Origin: JBBSEZ01 sp038239195 | GTDB taxonomy: Bacteria; Planctomycetota; Planctomycetia; Gemmatales; Gemmataceae | Direction: 5' to 3' | Assembly: GCA_038239195.1 (NCBI GenBank) | Contig: JBBSEZ010000530.1 | Coordinates: forward strand, 1 to 6,256 | DNA length: 6,256 bases | Shown: one piece after another, positions 6,148 to 6,256 of the stretch | How the letters are laid out: every line of letters starts with the position of its first letter | Position numbering within the stretch: the stretch's first letter is position 1 | Notes under the pieces: generated by a model | Databases searched by the model: none | Seen by the model: the letters and a program-made list of their open reading frames with translations, nothing else | Told to the model about the DNA's origin: nothing | Program-made: the position numbers and the translations under genes

Positions 6148-6256
6148 GCCATCTCCTGGGGGACGTTCCTCCTCCTATCATCGCGGCGCGCGGGGCGGTT
6201 GGGAAGGAGAAATCCGCCAGACGATCGCTCGGGGAGCGGCAAACCTTCCGGGAGCG
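6148..6256 (-). other. Upstream region of the minus-strand operon, no defined promoter
   Basis: Apart from the Shine-Dalgarno site, these 109 nt hold no -10/-35 pair I can defend and no recognisable gene. A short hairpin, CGCTC-GGG-GAGCG, lies at 6226-6238. One minus-strand frame is open from 6254 to a TGA at 6146-6144 that overlaps the operon's ATG. It could be the end of an upstream gene but resembles no family I recognise. The operon promoter may lie here or beyond the window. Confidence 0.4.
6153..6157 (-). promoter_or_regulatory. Ribosome binding site of the cytochrome/PA14 gene
   Basis: On the minus strand AGGAG lies 5 nt before the ATG at 6147-6145. Another ATG at 6152-6150 overlaps the end of this region but is out of frame. 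The site favours the 6147 start, which also gives a well-formed signal peptide. Confidence 0.65.

Noticed and set aside
6226..6238. Intrinsic terminator of an upstream gene (CGCTC-GGG-GAGCG)
   Set aside because: The stem is only 5 bp with no U-tract on either strand, and such short palindromes are common in GC-rich DNA.

Overview
The window is GC-rich, its coding regions strongly favour G or C at third codon positions, and it looks like a planctomycete chromosome or a close relative in the PVC group. The main evidence is a PSCyt1/DUF1549/DUF1553 protein encoded next to a Tat-exported DUF1501 protein. This pairing is abundantly duplicated in Planctomycetes and also occurs in Verrucomicrobia and Lentisphaerae. 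The assignment is inferred from protein families, since the window has no rRNA or other phylogenetic marker.

Layout: (1) Positions 1-70 are a C-rich leader that may hold the last codons of an upstream gene. (2) Positions 71-1552, plus strand, encode a complete two-domain class II PPK2 enzyme, polyphosphate:AMP phosphotransferase (Pap). (3) Positions 1553-1699 lie between convergent genes and hold a near-palindromic element with perfect 26-bp arms made of 10-nt units. (4) Positions 1700-3166, minus strand, encode a DUF1501 protein with a twin-arginine signal. (5) Positions 3167-3237 are a 71-nt intercistronic gap with a strong stem-loop. (6) Positions 3238-6147, minus strand, encode a 969-residue protein with a signal peptide, planctomycete cytochrome c domain, DUF1549, PA14 and DUF1553. 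(7) Positions 6148-6256 are its upstream region, with a good Shine-Dalgarno site but no promoter I can defend.

The two minus-strand genes read in the order cytochrome/PA14 protein, then DUF1501, and probably form one operon. Both products should end up outside the cytoplasm by different routes: Sec for the c-type cytochrome protein and Tat for the DUF1501 protein. Their biochemical activity is unresolved. The PA14 domain suggests glycan binding, the CxxCH motifs suggest redox chemistry, and the DUF1501 fold suggests phosphatase- or sulfatase-like hydrolysis. Pap converges on this operon and has no evident functional link to it; its likely role is recharging AMP to ADP from polyphosphate.

All three main genes look intact, with no frameshifts. 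The least explained parts are the inverted repeat at 1563-1693 and the joint function of the DUF1501 and cytochrome/PA14 pair.
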